From an uncultured Alphaproteobacteria bacterium (lineage in GTDB: Bacteria > Pseudomonadota > Alphaproteobacteria > HIMB59 > GCA-002718135), in contig CACMGM010000007.1 of the NCBI GenBank assembly GCA_902613275.1, positions 1 to 50,876 of the forward strand: a DNA stretch of 50,876 nucleotides. Reading direction: 5' to 3'. This document shows, piece after piece, positions 1 through 9,232 of this stretch. Within the stretch, counting starts at the first letter, position 1. Every line of letters begins with the position of its first letter. Both the position numbers and the translations under genes were made by a program. Below the pieces are notes generated by a model. The model searched no databases. It was not told the origin of the DNA and saw only the letters and a program-made list of their open reading frames with translations.

Positions 1-1895
1 TTTATATCAACAATTTTATTTTCATAAAAATTATTAATTTTTCTGATTATTGATTCTGTATCCATTTTAATATCTTGATATTGTTCATCCTGTGTCATAT
101 GTTCAACAAAACGATCTGGAAAAATTAAATTATTTATTACAACATTATCCTTTTTTGATCTTACATTATGCACATAATGTAAAATATGAGATGAAAATCC
201 ACCTATAGAACCTTCTTCTATAGTTAAAATATACTTATGATTATTTAATAAGCTATCTATTAATTGTGTGTCTAATGGTTTTGCAAATCTTGCATCTGCA
301 ATAGTCGGATAAATATTATTTTGGTTAAGAAACTTACTAGCTTCAATACATTTTTCAAGTCTTGTTCCTAAATTTAAGATTGCAACATCATTACCTTCAA
401 TTAGAATATATCCCTTACCTATGCTGATATCTGTAGGTTGATTATTAAACAGTTCTTCTGACCCTGTTCCTCTTGGAAATCTAAAAGCAGATGGTGTGTC
501 ATTAATCTCACAAGATAACTCTATCATACTAGATAACTCTCTTTGGTTGCTAGGCGCCATAACTATAAAATTTGGTAATGTGGCTAAATAAGTAATATCA
601 AACGAACCAGCATGAGTAGGGCCATCTGATCCTACTAAACCTGCTCTATCAATTGCAAATCTAACAGGTAATTTTTGAATAGCTACATCATGTACGATTT
701 GATCGTAAGCTCTTTGTAAAAAAGTTGAATAAATTGCAACAAAAGGTTTGAAACCCTCTGTCGCCAATCCAGCTGCCATTGTAACAGCATGTTGTTCAGC
801 AATGCCAACATCAAAAAATCTTTTTTCAAAATTTTGTTGGAATAATTTTAATCCTGTTCCAGACATCATAGCGGCTGTTATTGCAACAATTTTTTCATCA
901 TTTTTGGCAAGTTTTGATAATGTTTCACCAAAAACATTTGAATAGGATTTTAAATTTGTTTTTTTAAATGAGTTCCCAGTGTTAATATCAAACTTTTCAA
1001 CTCCGTGATATTTATCTTCTGATTTTTCTGCAGGATTATATCCTTTACCTTTTTTGGTTATACAATGTAGAAAAACTGGTTTATTAAATTTGTTATCTCT
1101 TATATTTTCTAGAACTGAAACCATATCATCTATATTATGCCCATCTATAGGACCAAGATAATAAAAACCCAATTCCTCAAATAGAGTTCCACCAGTGATA
1201 AGTCCTTTAGAATATTCTTCTGTTCTATAAAGAGTCTTTGATAGATTTGATGGTAACGTTTTAGATATTTTTTTAATAATATTTCTCAAACTTGAGTAAG
1301 ATTTAGATGATAGTAACCTAGTTAGATAAGTACTCATAGCACCAACTGGTTTGTCTATTGACATTTTGTTATCGTTTAAAATGACAATTAAACCTTTTTT
1401 TTGTGCACCTGCATTGTTTAATCCTTCAAAAGCTAAACCTGCACTTAATGCACCATCTCCAACAACACATATAACTTTTGAGTTATCTTTATTTATATCT
1501 TTTGCAGTTTTAATTCCTAATCCTGCTGAAACTGCTGTTGAACTATGGGCTGTACCAAATGGATCATATTCACTTTCTGATCTTCTAACAAAACCATACA
1601 CACCATCTTTTTTTCTCAGTGTCTCGATATTTTGTTTTCTACCTGTTATAATTTTGTGAGGATACGCTTGGTGTCCAACATCCCAAATTAATTTATCATG
1701 AGGAGTATTAAACACATAATGAATTGCAACAGTTAATTCAACAACACCAAGTCCTGCACCAAGATGACCACCAGTTTTTGAAACAGTCTCAATGGTTTTA
1801 GCTCTTAATTCCTCTGAGATTTGCTTTAGATCTTTCTTTTTAAATTCTCTTAAGTCTGATGGAAAATTAATTTTATCTAAAAGATCATAATCCAT
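1..1895 (-). CDS. dxs: 1-deoxy-D-xylulose-5-phosphate synthase (3' end cut by window edge)
   Basis: Thiamine-diphosphate enzyme that condenses pyruvate and glyceraldehyde 3-phosphate in the first step of the MEP isoprenoid pathway; cytosolic. The reading frame starts at ATG 1895-1893 (MDYDLLDKI) and stays open for 631 codons to the window edge, so only a few C-terminal residues should be missing (family about 620-640). Visible motifs are GHLGAGLG near residues 43-50, the ThDP/Mg GDG motif at 146-148, the PFGTAHSST segment near 112-120, and GIAEQHA near 370 with the catalytic Glu. The C-terminal transketolase domain (FPRGTGSE, IEEGSIGGF) is present. It is divergent from the M29 peptidase, with 139 bases between them. 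Confidence 0.96.
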   Translation of the reverse strand, partial: MDYDLLDKINFPSDLREFKKKDLKQISEELRAKTIETVSKTGGHLGAGLGVVELTVAIHYVFNTPHDKLIWDVGHQAYPHKIITGRKQNIETLRKKDGVYGFVRRSESEYDPFGTAHSSTAVSAGLGIKTAKDINKDNSKVICVVGDGALSAGLAFEGLNNAGAQKKGLIVILNDNKMSIDKPVGAMSTYLTRLLSSKSYSSLRNIIKKISKTLPSNLSKTLYRTEEYSKGLITGGTLFEELGFYYLGPIDGHNIDDMVSVLENIRDNKFNKPVFLHCITKKGKGYNPAEKSEDKYHGVEKFDINTGNSFKKTNLKSYSNVFGETLSKLAKNDEKIVAITAAMMSGTGLKLFQQNFEKRFFDVGIAEQHAVTMAAGLATEGFKPFVAIYSTFLQRAYDQIVHDVAIQKLPVRFAIDRAGLVGSDGPTHAGSFDITYLATLPNFIVMAPSNQRELSSMIELSCEINDTPSAFRFPRGTGSEELFNNQPTDISIGKGYILIEGNDVAILNLGTRLEKCIEASKFLNQNNIYPTIADARFAKPLDTQLIDSLLNNHKYILTIEEGSIGGFSSHILHYVHNVRSKKDNVVINNLIFPDRFVEHMTQDEQYQDIKMDTESIIRKINNFYENKIVDI

Positions 1896-2034
1896 AATTT
1901 ATTTTACTATTTTTGCCTAGATTTGATATTTTATTATCTGGAAAAAAACAAGTGTTTGTGGAAAGATTTTAGTGATAAATTTTAAAGTTAAAATTTCTAG
2001 ACTTTTCAGAATTTAAAAACTAATTATATTACTA

Positions 2035-3273
2035 ATGTTTTATGATGTAGATATAAAAAAGATCGATAAACTTGCTCATCTATCTATTAAAAGAGGAGTT
2101 GCACTTCAAAAAGGTCAAAACCTTTTAATAACAGCACCGTTAGAATCTTTACCTTTAGTTAGAAAAATAGCTGAATATGCTTACAAAGAAGGAGCTGGAC
2201 TTGTGACACCACTTTTCAATGATTCTGATATTACATTGTCTCGATTTAAGTTTGGCAATGATGAATCTTTCAATGTTGCAGCAAATTGGCTTTATAATGG
2301 GATGGGCGAAGCTTTTGATAACAATACAGCTAGAATGGCTATTGCTGGTGATGATCCTATGCTTCTATCTGAAATTGATCCTAATAAAGTTTCGCGCGCA
2401 AATAAAGCTAATGCTGTTGCATACAAACCAGCTAGAGAAAGAATTACTGAATTTAAAATTAACTGGAATATAATTTCGTGGCCAGGAAAAGCATGGGCAA
2501 AAAGAGTCTTCCCAGATCTTGATGATAGTGAAGCAATTAAAAAATTAGGAGACGCAATATTTCATGCATCAAGAGTTAGCAATGATGATCCTGTATCTGA
2601 ATGGGACCAACATAATAAAAATTTAAAAGATAAAACAGATTGGTTAAATGCTAAAAATTTTCATTCTTTAAAATACTCTGGTCCTGGAACTTCTTTAACT
2701 GTAGGTCTTGCTGACGACCATGAGTGGATGGGAGGCGCGTCAGAAGCCCAAAATGGTATTATTTGTAATCCAAATATCCCATCTGAAGAAGTATTCACTA
2801 CTCCTCATGCTAGTCGTGTTAGTGGCGAAGTTTGTTCAACCAAACCTCTATCCTATCAAGGAACACTAATTGAAGATATTAATGTTCGCTTTGAAGACGG
2901 TAAAATTGTTGATGCAAAATCTTCTAAAGGACAAGATGTTTTATTAAAAGTTCTTGACTCAGATGAGGGCTCAAGAAGACTTGGTGAAGTAGCCTTAGTT
3001 CCAAATAGTTCACCTATCTCGCAATTAGGAATAACTTTCTATAACACTTTATTTGACGAGAATGCTGCTTCTCATATAGCTCTGGGTCAATGCTACTCAA
3101 AATGTTTCAAATCGAAAAAAGACTTATCGAAAGATGAAATCACTCAAAGAGGTGGTAATTCAAGCATGATACATATTGATTGGATGATTGGCTCAGGTAA
3201 AATTGATGTCGAGGGTGTTGATAAGGATGGGGCTGTTACGCCAATATTTAAACAAGGAGAATGGTGTAACTAG
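2035..3273 (+). CDS. M29-family aminopeptidase (AmpS/aminopeptidase T type)
   Basis: A 412-residue protein of metallopeptidase family M29, which removes N-terminal residues from peptides using a cocatalytic dinuclear metal site; cytosolic, since no signal peptide is seen. The start MFYDVDIKKIDKLAHLSI matches the family N-terminus. The C-terminal half carries the expected metal-ligand blocks: SGEVCSTKP, GEVALVPNSSPIS, NAASHIALGQCY and IHIDWMIGS, ending in GAVTPIFKQGEW. Length is typical (about 410). It is a single gene divergent from dxs, and the next gene is on the opposite strand. Probable role is intracellular peptide turnover; the substrate preference cannot be read from sequence. Confidence 0.92.
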   Translation: MFYDVDIKKIDKLAHLSIKRGVALQKGQNLLITAPLESLPLVRKIAEYAYKEGAGLVTPLFNDSDITLSRFKFGNDESFNVAANWLYNGMGEAFDNNTARMAIAGDDPMLLSEIDPNKVSRANKANAVAYKPARERITEFKINWNIISWPGKAWAKRVFPDLDDSEAIKKLGDAIFHASRVSNDDPVSEWDQHNKNLKDKTDWLNAKNFHSLKYSGPGTSLTVGLADDHEWMGGASEAQNGIICNPNIPSEEVFTTPHASRVSGEVCSTKPLSYQGTLIEDINVRFEDGKIVDAKSSKGQDVLLKVLDSDEGSRRLGEVALVPNSSPISQLGITFYNTLFDENAASHIALGQCYSKCFKSKKDLSKDEITQRGGNSSMIHIDWMIGSGKIDVEGVDKDGAVTPIFKQGEWCN

Positions 3274-3278
3274 TTTTT

Positions 3279-3401
3279 CTATTTTTTTAAATAGGGTCCA
3301 AAGCTAAGATCTAAACCTACACCAACTCTAGCTAATGAATAAATAATAACTAAGAAAAAAATTACTATAATTAAGTTTCGTATAATTTTTTTTTCATCCA
3401 T
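3279..3401 (-). CDS. 40-residue single-pass membrane micro-protein
   Basis: Open reading frame of 40 codons plus TAG, starting at ATG 3401-3399 only 4 bases after the stop of the MFS gene. The product begins MDEKKIIRNL, followed by a strongly hydrophobic segment (about residues 9-24) and a short tail DLSFGPYLKK. A Lys/Arg cluster on the N-terminal side of one helix suggests an inner-membrane peptide with a cytoplasmic N-terminus. No Shine-Dalgarno is seen, so translation is probably coupled to the MFS gene. I recognise no family. It could be a transporter accessory subunit or a lineage-specific micro-protein. Support is its length, position and TM pattern; expression is unproven. Confidence 0.55.
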   Translation of the reverse strand: MDEKKIIRNLIIVIFFLVIIYSLARVGVGLDLSFGPYLKK

Positions 3402-3405
3402 AAAA

Positions 3406-4659
3406 TTACGCTGTTTGTATATTTGTATTTGATAATGGTTTTTCTCTAATTGGTAAATGGATTATTGCAGAAAATGCACCTACTCCTATACCAATCCACC
3501 ATACAATATCATAACTTCCATAGATATCATAAAATAGACCACCTAACCAAACACCTACAAAAGATCCTAGCTGATGAGAAAAAAATACAATGCCATATAA
3601 TGTACCCATAAATTTTAATCCATAAATATGGCCTATAATTCCTGAAGTTAAAGGAACTGTTGCTAACCATAAAGCACCCATAACTATTGAAAATATTGCA
3701 ATAGATGCTGGTGTAATAGGTAGTAAGATAAATAAAATTGCCGCAACAGTCCTTCCGGTATAAATTAAAGATAAAAGATATTTCTTATAATGTCCCTTTC
3801 CTAAAGCGCCGGCAATCAAACAACCAATTATATTAAATAATCCTATAAGAGCCATAGATAATGCCCCTAAACCCTCTAAAGAACTACAAACCAAACTTAT
3901 TAAACTTCCTTCTATAATTGGACTACTAGATTCGACAATAAATGCTGGAAAATGTGCAGTGATAAATGCTAACTGAAAGCCACAAGAAAAAAAACCAAAG
4001 AACAACATTGAGTATGTTGGATCTTTTAATGCAACAAATACAGCATTAGTAATTTTTTCATTTTCATTATTAATATTTGTATTTGATAATTCTATTTTTA
4101 AAATTGGAACAAGTATCAGTGTTATTAATAATATAATTGAAAAGATTTCAAACACTGAAGTCCAAGGTAAAAATGATAATAGAATAGAAGCAAGTGGTGG
4201 ACCAACCACTTGTCCAGCTGATCCTGCAGCAGTTGTAATACCTAGTGCTAAAGATCTTTTTTCTGGAGACGTAGCTCTTCCAACTACTGCTAAAATTGGA
4301 CCAAAACCACTACCAGCTATCCCAAAACCAATTAATAGGTTTAAAGTTTGATGTGCCTCTGGAGTTGTAGCAGTACTACTTATGAAAATTCCAATTGCAT
4401 AAAGAATTAAGCCTAGCGCTATTGCTTTTCTATCACCATATTTTTCGGCAAAAGCACTAAATAGTGGAGTGCCTACACCCCAAGCTAAATTTTGAATTGC
4501 AATGGCAAGAGAAAATTCTGAACGGTTCCATAAAAAATCAGACGCAATAGGAATTTGAAATAGGCCAAATGTTGAACGAATTGCAAAACTTATTAAAAGA
4601 ATTAAACTTCCCCCAATTAGAATAGGAGTAAATACAGAATTAATTCTCTCATCTTTCAT
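3406..4659 (-). CDS. MFS transporter (OxlT/monocarboxylate-like)
   Basis: A 417-residue major facilitator protein with about 12 hydrophobic segments. An N-terminal half (IRSTFGLFQIPIA, LAWGVGTPLFSAFAEKYGDRKA as the loop 2-3 signature) and a C-terminal half are joined by a polar loop near residues 195-210. The pattern FGLFQxPI plus GxAGSGFGPILAVVGRATSPEKR resembles the oxalate/formate-monocarboxylate antiporter branch, so an organic anion substrate is plausible but not provable. The start is ATG 4659. A 40-residue micro-ORF follows its stop by 4 bases; gcrA lies 50 bases upstream on the same strand. Confidence 0.88.
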   Translation of the reverse strand: MKDERINSVFTPILIGGSLILLISFAIRSTFGLFQIPIASDFLWNRSEFSLAIAIQNLAWGVGTPLFSAFAEKYGDRKAIALGLILYAIGIFISSTATTPEAHQTLNLLIGFGIAGSGFGPILAVVGRATSPEKRSLALGITTAAGSAGQVVGPPLASILLSFLPWTSVFEIFSIILLITLILVPILKIELSNTNINNENEKITNAVFVALKDPTYSMLFFGFFSCGFQLAFITAHFPAFIVESSSPIIEGSLISLVCSSLEGLGALSMALIGLFNIIGCLIAGALGKGHYKKYLLSLIYTGRTVAAILFILLPITPASIAIFSIVMGALWLATVPLTSGIIGHIYGLKFMGTLYGIVFFSHQLGSFVGVWLGGLFYDIYGSYDIVWWIGIGVGAFSAIIHLPIREKPLSNTNIQTA

Positions 4660-4709
4660 ATTTTAATGGATAACAGGAAGAATTATTATTTCTAGAATTT
4701 TTATTATTA

Positions 4710-5180
4710 TTAAATCGTATTATTTAATTCTGTCTTTTCGTTTTCTTCTTTTTCAGGAACAACATATGCAACAGCACAGTGATCTAAACAATAAGGCTTA
4801 TCTTCAAATCTATCTTTACCACAAAAACGAAAGTCAGCTTCATCAGGGTGACCTTCAGGCCATTCACAACCTCTTTTTGGAGCTGTATTGAATAAATTTT
4901 TAACAACTGGCTGGAAAACACTAGACTCTGTTGAAGCACTCTCTTGTTCTTTTGTACTTTCAAAATTTAATTTTGGCATTACCGGAGATCTAGCTTTCTT
5001 TCGATCAGGCTTAACAGCTGTTCTTCTTATAGGAGATGGTCTTCTCTCAAGCCCAATTCTATGAGCTTTTCCAACAACTGCGTTTTTTGTGAAACCGAGT
5101 AATTTCCCAATTTGTGCTGTCGGTAGACCTTGGTCCCACAAATCTCTAAGTTTTGATACATTATTTTCATCCCAAGGCAT
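4710..5180 (-). CDS. gcrA: GcrA cell-cycle regulator
   Basis: GcrA family (alphaproteobacterial), a sigma70 cofactor that in Caulobacter activates promoters carrying CcrM-methylated GANTC sites. Residues 1-45 form the helix-turn-helix (PWDENNVSKLRDLWDQGL, then AQIGKLLGFTKNAVVGKAHR). The C-terminal part has the conserved Cys-rich motif: GCEWPEGHPDE, FRFCGKDR, then PYCLDHCAVAY. The linker is basic then acidic. ATG 5180 is preferred over TTG 5186 because GGAG (5188-5191, read on the minus strand) lies 7 bases ahead of it. Length is 156 residues, somewhat short. It is divergent from pgk. No ccrM methylase is in this window, so whether the regulon is methylation-dependent here is open. Confidence 0.93.
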   Translation of the reverse strand: MPWDENNVSKLRDLWDQGLPTAQIGKLLGFTKNAVVGKAHRIGLERRPSPIRRTAVKPDRKKARSPVMPKLNFESTKEQESASTESSVFQPVVKNLFNTAPKRGCEWPEGHPDEADFRFCGKDRFEDKPYCLDHCAVAYVVPEKEENEKTELNNTI

Positions 5181-5318
5181 TATCAATCTCCATTACTACA
5201 TTTAGTAGCTTAAAAATGGTTTAATATACTAAATATATGTATTAAAAAAGATAAAACTGCAAATTTTTAAAAAAAATCAATGATTTCCAGCTTTTTTTTT
5301 ATATACATGTGAATAGAA

Positions 5319-6515
5319 ATGAAACAATTAATAGATCTAGACTGTAAAAATAAAAAAATAATTGTTCGAGTTGATTTAAACGTACCAGTTTTGGAAGGGA
5401 CAATTACAGATCATTCAAGAATTCTTGCTATTTTACCAACACTAGAAAAACTAATTAACAATAAAAATAAGGTATTCTTAATTGCTCATTTTGGCCGACC
5501 TAAAGGTCAAGTTAATAAAACATATTCCATTGAGTTTTTATGTCCAGAGTTAAAAAAATTTTTAAATTTAAACACAATTCATTTTTTAGCTAACTGTGAA
5601 AAAAAAATAATTGAGACAAAAATTGCTGCAATGGACATGGGGGAAATTTGTCTATTAGAAAATATTCGTTTTAATGCTGAAGAAGAAAAAAATGATCTTA
5701 ATTTTTCAAAACTATTAGCTTCTAGTTTTGACATATATATTAATGACGCGTTCTCTGCATCTCATCGTAATCATGCATCTATAGTAGGTATTACTAAATA
5801 CTTACCTTCATACGCTGGATTAAGTTTCTCAAAAGAAATTGAAAATTTAGATAAATTTTTAGAAAATTCAAATAAACCAAATTTAGCAATTATAGGTGGC
5901 TCAAAGGTTTCAACAAAAATAAAAGTTTTAGAAAATATAGTTGAAATTTTTGACTCTTTAGTGATTGGTGGTGCAATGGCTAATACCTTTTTGCTATCAA
6001 ATAATTATAACGTTGGTTCTTCTCTGGTAGAAAATGATTTTATTGAACTATCAAAAAAGATACAAAAAAAAGCAGAATCAAAAAATTGCAAAATACTTTT
6101 ACCAATTGATGCTGTTTGCTCAAAAACAATAAAAGATAGAGTAAATGTTAATACTTATTCAATCAATAATATTCCAAATGACCAAATGATATTAGATGTT
6201 GGTGAACAAACAACAAAACTAATTTCAGATGAAATATTAAAATCTAAATCAATTTTATGGAATGGGCCTTTAGGTGCATTTGAGTATAGTCCATTTGATA
6301 AAAGTACAATTTCAGTTGCAAATATTATACAAAATTATTCAAGTAAATCTCAATTAGATGCTCTAGCAGGAGGAGGAGATACACTTGCAGCAATAAAAAA
6401 AGCTAAAGCCAATGATGCATTTAAATATTTATCTACAGCTGGGGGTGCATTTTTAGAGTGGCTTGAGGGAAATAAATCACCAGGATTTATAGCATTAAGA
6501 GAAAACAATTTTTAA
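5319..6515 (+). CDS. pgk: phosphoglycerate kinase
   Basis: Transfers phosphate between 1,3-bisphosphoglycerate and ADP in glycolysis/gluconeogenesis. The 398 residues match the family length. Visible are the N-terminal substrate-binding region (RVDLNVP, AHFGRPKG, LLENIRFNAEEE, NDAFSASHRNHAS), the nucleotide domain (IIGGSKVSTKIKVLENI, IGGAMANTFL) and the C-terminal glycine-rich GGGDTLAAI with STAGGAFLEWLEG. It is a single-gene transcription unit divergent from gcrA (138 bases between starts). It converges with ispZ, with one base separating the two stop codons (5'-TAA C TTA-3'), so there is no room for a dedicated terminator between them. Confidence 0.98.
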   Translation: MKQLIDLDCKNKKIIVRVDLNVPVLEGTITDHSRILAILPTLEKLINNKNKVFLIAHFGRPKGQVNKTYSIEFLCPELKKFLNLNTIHFLANCEKKIIETKIAAMDMGEICLLENIRFNAEEEKNDLNFSKLLASSFDIYINDAFSASHRNHASIVGITKYLPSYAGLSFSKEIENLDKFLENSNKPNLAIIGGSKVSTKIKVLENIVEIFDSLVIGGAMANTFLLSNNYNVGSSLVENDFIELSKKIQKKAESKNCKILLPIDAVCSKTIKDRVNVNTYSINNIPNDQMILDVGEQTTKLISDEILKSKSILWNGPLGAFEYSPFDKSTISVANIIQNYSSKSQLDALAGGGDTLAAIKKAKANDAFKYLSTAGGAFLEWLEGNKSPGFIALRENNF

Positions 6516-6516
6516 C

Positions 6517-7056
6517 TTAATCTTCAATTTGATATTTTTTAATTAAAGGGAATTGTGTCATCGTAAAAATAAACGTAATTGGCAAGATACCAAAAACTTT
6601 AAAATTTACCCAAACATCAGTACTTTGTGTTCTCCAAACAATTTCATTTAAAACAGCAAGTGCAACAAAAAAAGCAATCCACCTTTGAGTCAATATTCTC
6701 CATCCATCTTCTTCTAGTTTAAGTGCAGCACCTAAAAGATACTTTAAAAGGGGTTTTTTAACAATCACTCCTCCATATAAAATTAATGCAAAGACCATAT
6801 TTATTATTGTTGGTTTCATTTTAATAAAAATTTCATTGTCAAAATAAATTGTTAGACCTCCAAATATTAATACAATCGCAGCCCCAAGAGTTGGCATAAT
6901 GGGTATTTTTTTCTCAAGTATATATGAAATGATTACTGAAATTACAGTTGCAATCATTAGAGGAAGTATTGCTTCTTGAAGACCACTTCTTGTATAAAAA
7001 ATAAAGAATACAGCAAGCGGTCCTATATCAATTAATAATTTATAAACTGACTTCAT
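6517..7056 (-). CDS. ispZ: inner membrane septation protein (IspZ/YciB family)
   Basis: A 179-residue polytopic inner-membrane protein of the YciB/IspZ family, linked to cell-envelope integrity and septation. It has five to six hydrophobic segments, the family N-terminus (LLIDIGPLAVFFIFY), the central KPTIINMVFALILYGG and the hallmark WRILTQRWIAFFVALAVLNE followed by WVNFKVFGILPITFIF. The start ATG overlaps the ftsY stop by 4 bases (ATGA), so it is the last gene of dapF-mtaB-ftsY-ispZ. The same ftsY-ispZ pairing is common in alphaproteobacteria. Confidence 0.95.
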   Translation of the reverse strand: MKSVYKLLIDIGPLAVFFIFYTRSGLQEAILPLMIATVISVIISYILEKKIPIMPTLGAAIVLIFGGLTIYFDNEIFIKMKPTIINMVFALILYGGVIVKKPLLKYLLGAALKLEEDGWRILTQRWIAFFVALAVLNEIVWRTQSTDVWVNFKVFGILPITFIFTMTQFPLIKKYQIED

Positions 7057-7973
7057 TTTTGTTCTTCTAGATTTAAAATAGACCTAGCAAAGTTTTGAGA
7101 ATTAAAGATTACAAGGTCCTCAATACTTTCTCCAAGACCAACATAACTTATAGGGATTTCAAATTTATTTGCAATTGAAATTAATGCTCCGCCTTTTGCT
7201 GTTCCATCCAATTTAGTTATTATAAGACTTGATACATCAAGTTCATTTCCAAAGATTTCCACTTGCTTAATCATGTTCGAACCATTCGTTCCATCTAAAA
7301 CTAACACAGTTTCAATATTAAAAGAGGAATTAACTTTTGAGATAACATTCTTCAATTTAATTAGCTGATTAATGAGATTAGTATTATTTGATAATCTTCC
7401 AGCAGTATCTATAAGTAAAAAATCATAATTTTCTTTTCCAAATTCTTCAGTTGCCTGATACGCTATGCTTGCTGGATCTTGATTACTTTTTCCAGCAATA
7501 AAATCATTATTGTTTTTTTTCGCCCAATTTTCCAACTGATTAACAGCTGCTGCCCTAAATGTATCACAAGCCGCAATCAGAATTTTTTTATTTGATAAAA
7601 TTTTATTTGCAATTTTACCAATAGTGGTTGTCTTTCCACTTCCGTTTACCCCAACAAAAATTAATATTTTTTTTTCATCATTTTTTTCATTTATCAGAAC
7701 ATGTTCTCTTGGCATTAATATACTTTCTATATTTTGAGCTAAGATTTCTAGAACATTTTTTATTCCATCATCATTTGAAATTTTTATTTTTTTTATAGAA
7801 TCTATTAGCTGATTTACAACATCCAAACTAATATCAGATGAAATAAGAAGATTTTCTAATTCTTCTAAAGTTAAATCATCTATTTTTTTGTTTTTTAAAA
7901 TCTCTGCAATATTAAAAGAAAGTATATTTGAGGTTTTACTTAACTTATCTTTAAATATTGAGAACAAACTCAT
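7053..7973 (-). CDS. ftsY: signal recognition particle receptor FtsY
   Basis: SRP-GTPase receptor that docks the Ffh-ribosome complex at the inner membrane for cotranslational targeting. The 306 residues comprise a four-helix N domain (about 1-85) and a G domain with P-loop GVNGSGKTT at 108-116, DTFRAAA at 137-143, DTAGR at 189-193 and TKLDG at 253-257. The acidic A domain of enteric FtsY is essentially absent, as in many alphaproteobacteria, so membrane binding probably relies on the N-terminal helix. It overlaps the mtaB stop by 4 bases upstream and the ispZ start by 4 bases downstream. Its partner ffh lies about 2.3 kb away on the other strand. Confidence 0.97.
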   Translation of the reverse strand: MSLFSIFKDKLSKTSNILSFNIAEILKNKKIDDLTLEELENLLISSDISLDVVNQLIDSIKKIKISNDDGIKNVLEILAQNIESILMPREHVLINEKNDEKKILIFVGVNGSGKTTTIGKIANKILSNKKILIAACDTFRAAAVNQLENWAKKNNNDFIAGKSNQDPASIAYQATEEFGKENYDFLLIDTAGRLSNNTNLINQLIKLKNVISKVNSSFNIETVLVLDGTNGSNMIKQVEIFGNELDVSSLIITKLDGTAKGGALISIANKFEIPISYVGLGESIEDLVIFNSQNFARSILNLEEQK

Positions 7974-9229
7974 GCTATTCTTGCTAATAACGTATCATTT
8001 TCTACGCCTGTGTATATACAGGAAATTATATTTCCTTCTTTAAACTCTTCTTCAAGTTTTACTTTTAAAAAATGTTGATCTTTTCCGAGTGAAAAATTTT
8101 CTTTTCTACTTTCAATTAAAATTTGTTCCTTCTTTCCAATATTTTTTTTTAAATGTTGTTTTAATTTTTCAATACCTTTTTCTCTAAGTCTTCTTGCTCT
8201 ATCTTTGATAATATTTTTTTGAACTTGAGGCATTCTAGATGCAGGAGTGTTTTCTCGCGGTGAATAAGGAAAAATATGAAGATGAGTTAAATTACACTCA
8301 TCAACTAGTTTAATTGAATCTTGAAACATTGTTTCTGTCTCTGTTGGAAAACCGGCAATTATATCAGCACCAAATGTTGCATCTTTTCTAATAGATAAAA
8401 CTTTCTTACAAAAATTAATTGCCATTTCCCTTGAATGTCTTCTTTTCATTCTTTTCAAAATTAAATTATTTCCAGCTTGTAAACTTATATGAAAATGAGG
8501 CATCAATCTTTCGTTCTTTAAAACATCCCAAAAATCTTCGTCTATTTCAGCGCAGTCAATTGAAGACAAACGCAGCTGTCTTAACTCAGGTACTAATTTT
8601 AGAATTCTTTTAATTAAATTAGAAAAAGTAGGTTTTGCTGGAAGATCTTCTCCATAATCAGTTATATCTACTCCTGTTAAGACTACTTCATTATATCCAT
8701 TGCTAACAATTTTTTTTATTTTATTTACTATCTCTCCAGCAGGTACACTTCTATTATTACCCCTGCCAAATGGAATAATACAAAAAGTACAGCGATGGTT
8801 ACAACCTTGTTGTATTTCAATATAAGCTCTCGATTTTCCTTCAAATTTTTCAATTGAATTAGGTACTGTTTTACTTTCTTCTAATATATTTCCTACTTTA
8901 AGATTTTTAGACTGATCGATATTTTTCCATGTTAAAGTTTCTAATTTTTCTGTGTTCCCAATTACTGAGTCTACTTCTTTTAAATCTTTATATTTTAATG
9001 GATTGATTTGAGCCGCACATCCTGTAACTACTATTTTATTATTAGGAAAATTTTTTTTTGCCTTTCTAATTTCATAAGAAACTTTTTTCTCAGCTTCTTC
9101 AGTTACTGCACATGAGTTTATGACTGTAACATTTTTTAAATTATTTGTATTAAGATGGTTTTTAATAATTTCACCTTCATAAATATTCAATCTACAACCT
9201 AGATTGACTACGTAGTTTTTATTTTTCAT
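7970..9229 (-). CDS. mtaB: tRNA threonylcarbamoyladenosine (t6A37) methylthiotransferase
   Basis: Radical SAM methylthiotransferase of the MtaB group, which converts t6A37 to ms2t6A37 in tRNAs reading ANN codons. The N-terminal UPF0004 domain provides three cluster cysteines, C12, C40 and C71. The radical SAM motif is C143-x3-C147-x2-C150 (GCNHRCTFC). A C-terminal TRAM-like domain follows (about 355-419). Length is 419, typical for MtaB and shorter than MiaB; the opening NLGCRLN fits MtaB rather than MiaB. It starts 3 bases after dapF and overlaps ftsY by 4 bases. Confidence 0.93.
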   Translation of the reverse strand: MKNKNYVVNLGCRLNIYEGEIIKNHLNTNNLKNVTVINSCAVTEEAEKKVSYEIRKAKKNFPNNKIVVTGCAAQINPLKYKDLKEVDSVIGNTEKLETLTWKNIDQSKNLKVGNILEESKTVPNSIEKFEGKSRAYIEIQQGCNHRCTFCIIPFGRGNNRSVPAGEIVNKIKKIVSNGYNEVVLTGVDITDYGEDLPAKPTFSNLIKRILKLVPELRQLRLSSIDCAEIDEDFWDVLKNERLMPHFHISLQAGNNLILKRMKRRHSREMAINFCKKVLSIRKDATFGADIIAGFPTETETMFQDSIKLVDECNLTHLHIFPYSPRENTPASRMPQVQKNIIKDRARRLREKGIEKLKQHLKKNIGKKEQILIESRKENFSLGKDQHFLKVKLEEEFKEGNIISCIYTGVENDTLLARIA

Positions 9230-9232
9230 AAA

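Noticed and set aside
748..1659. Plus-strand open frames inside dxs
   Set aside because: Antisense shadows of a fully conserved Dxs frame.
3279..3294. CTATTT-TTTT-AAATAG as terminator after the M29 peptidase gene
   Set aside because: Only A-T pairs plus one C-G at its base; far too weak for a stem, and it is inside the end of the 40-residue frame.
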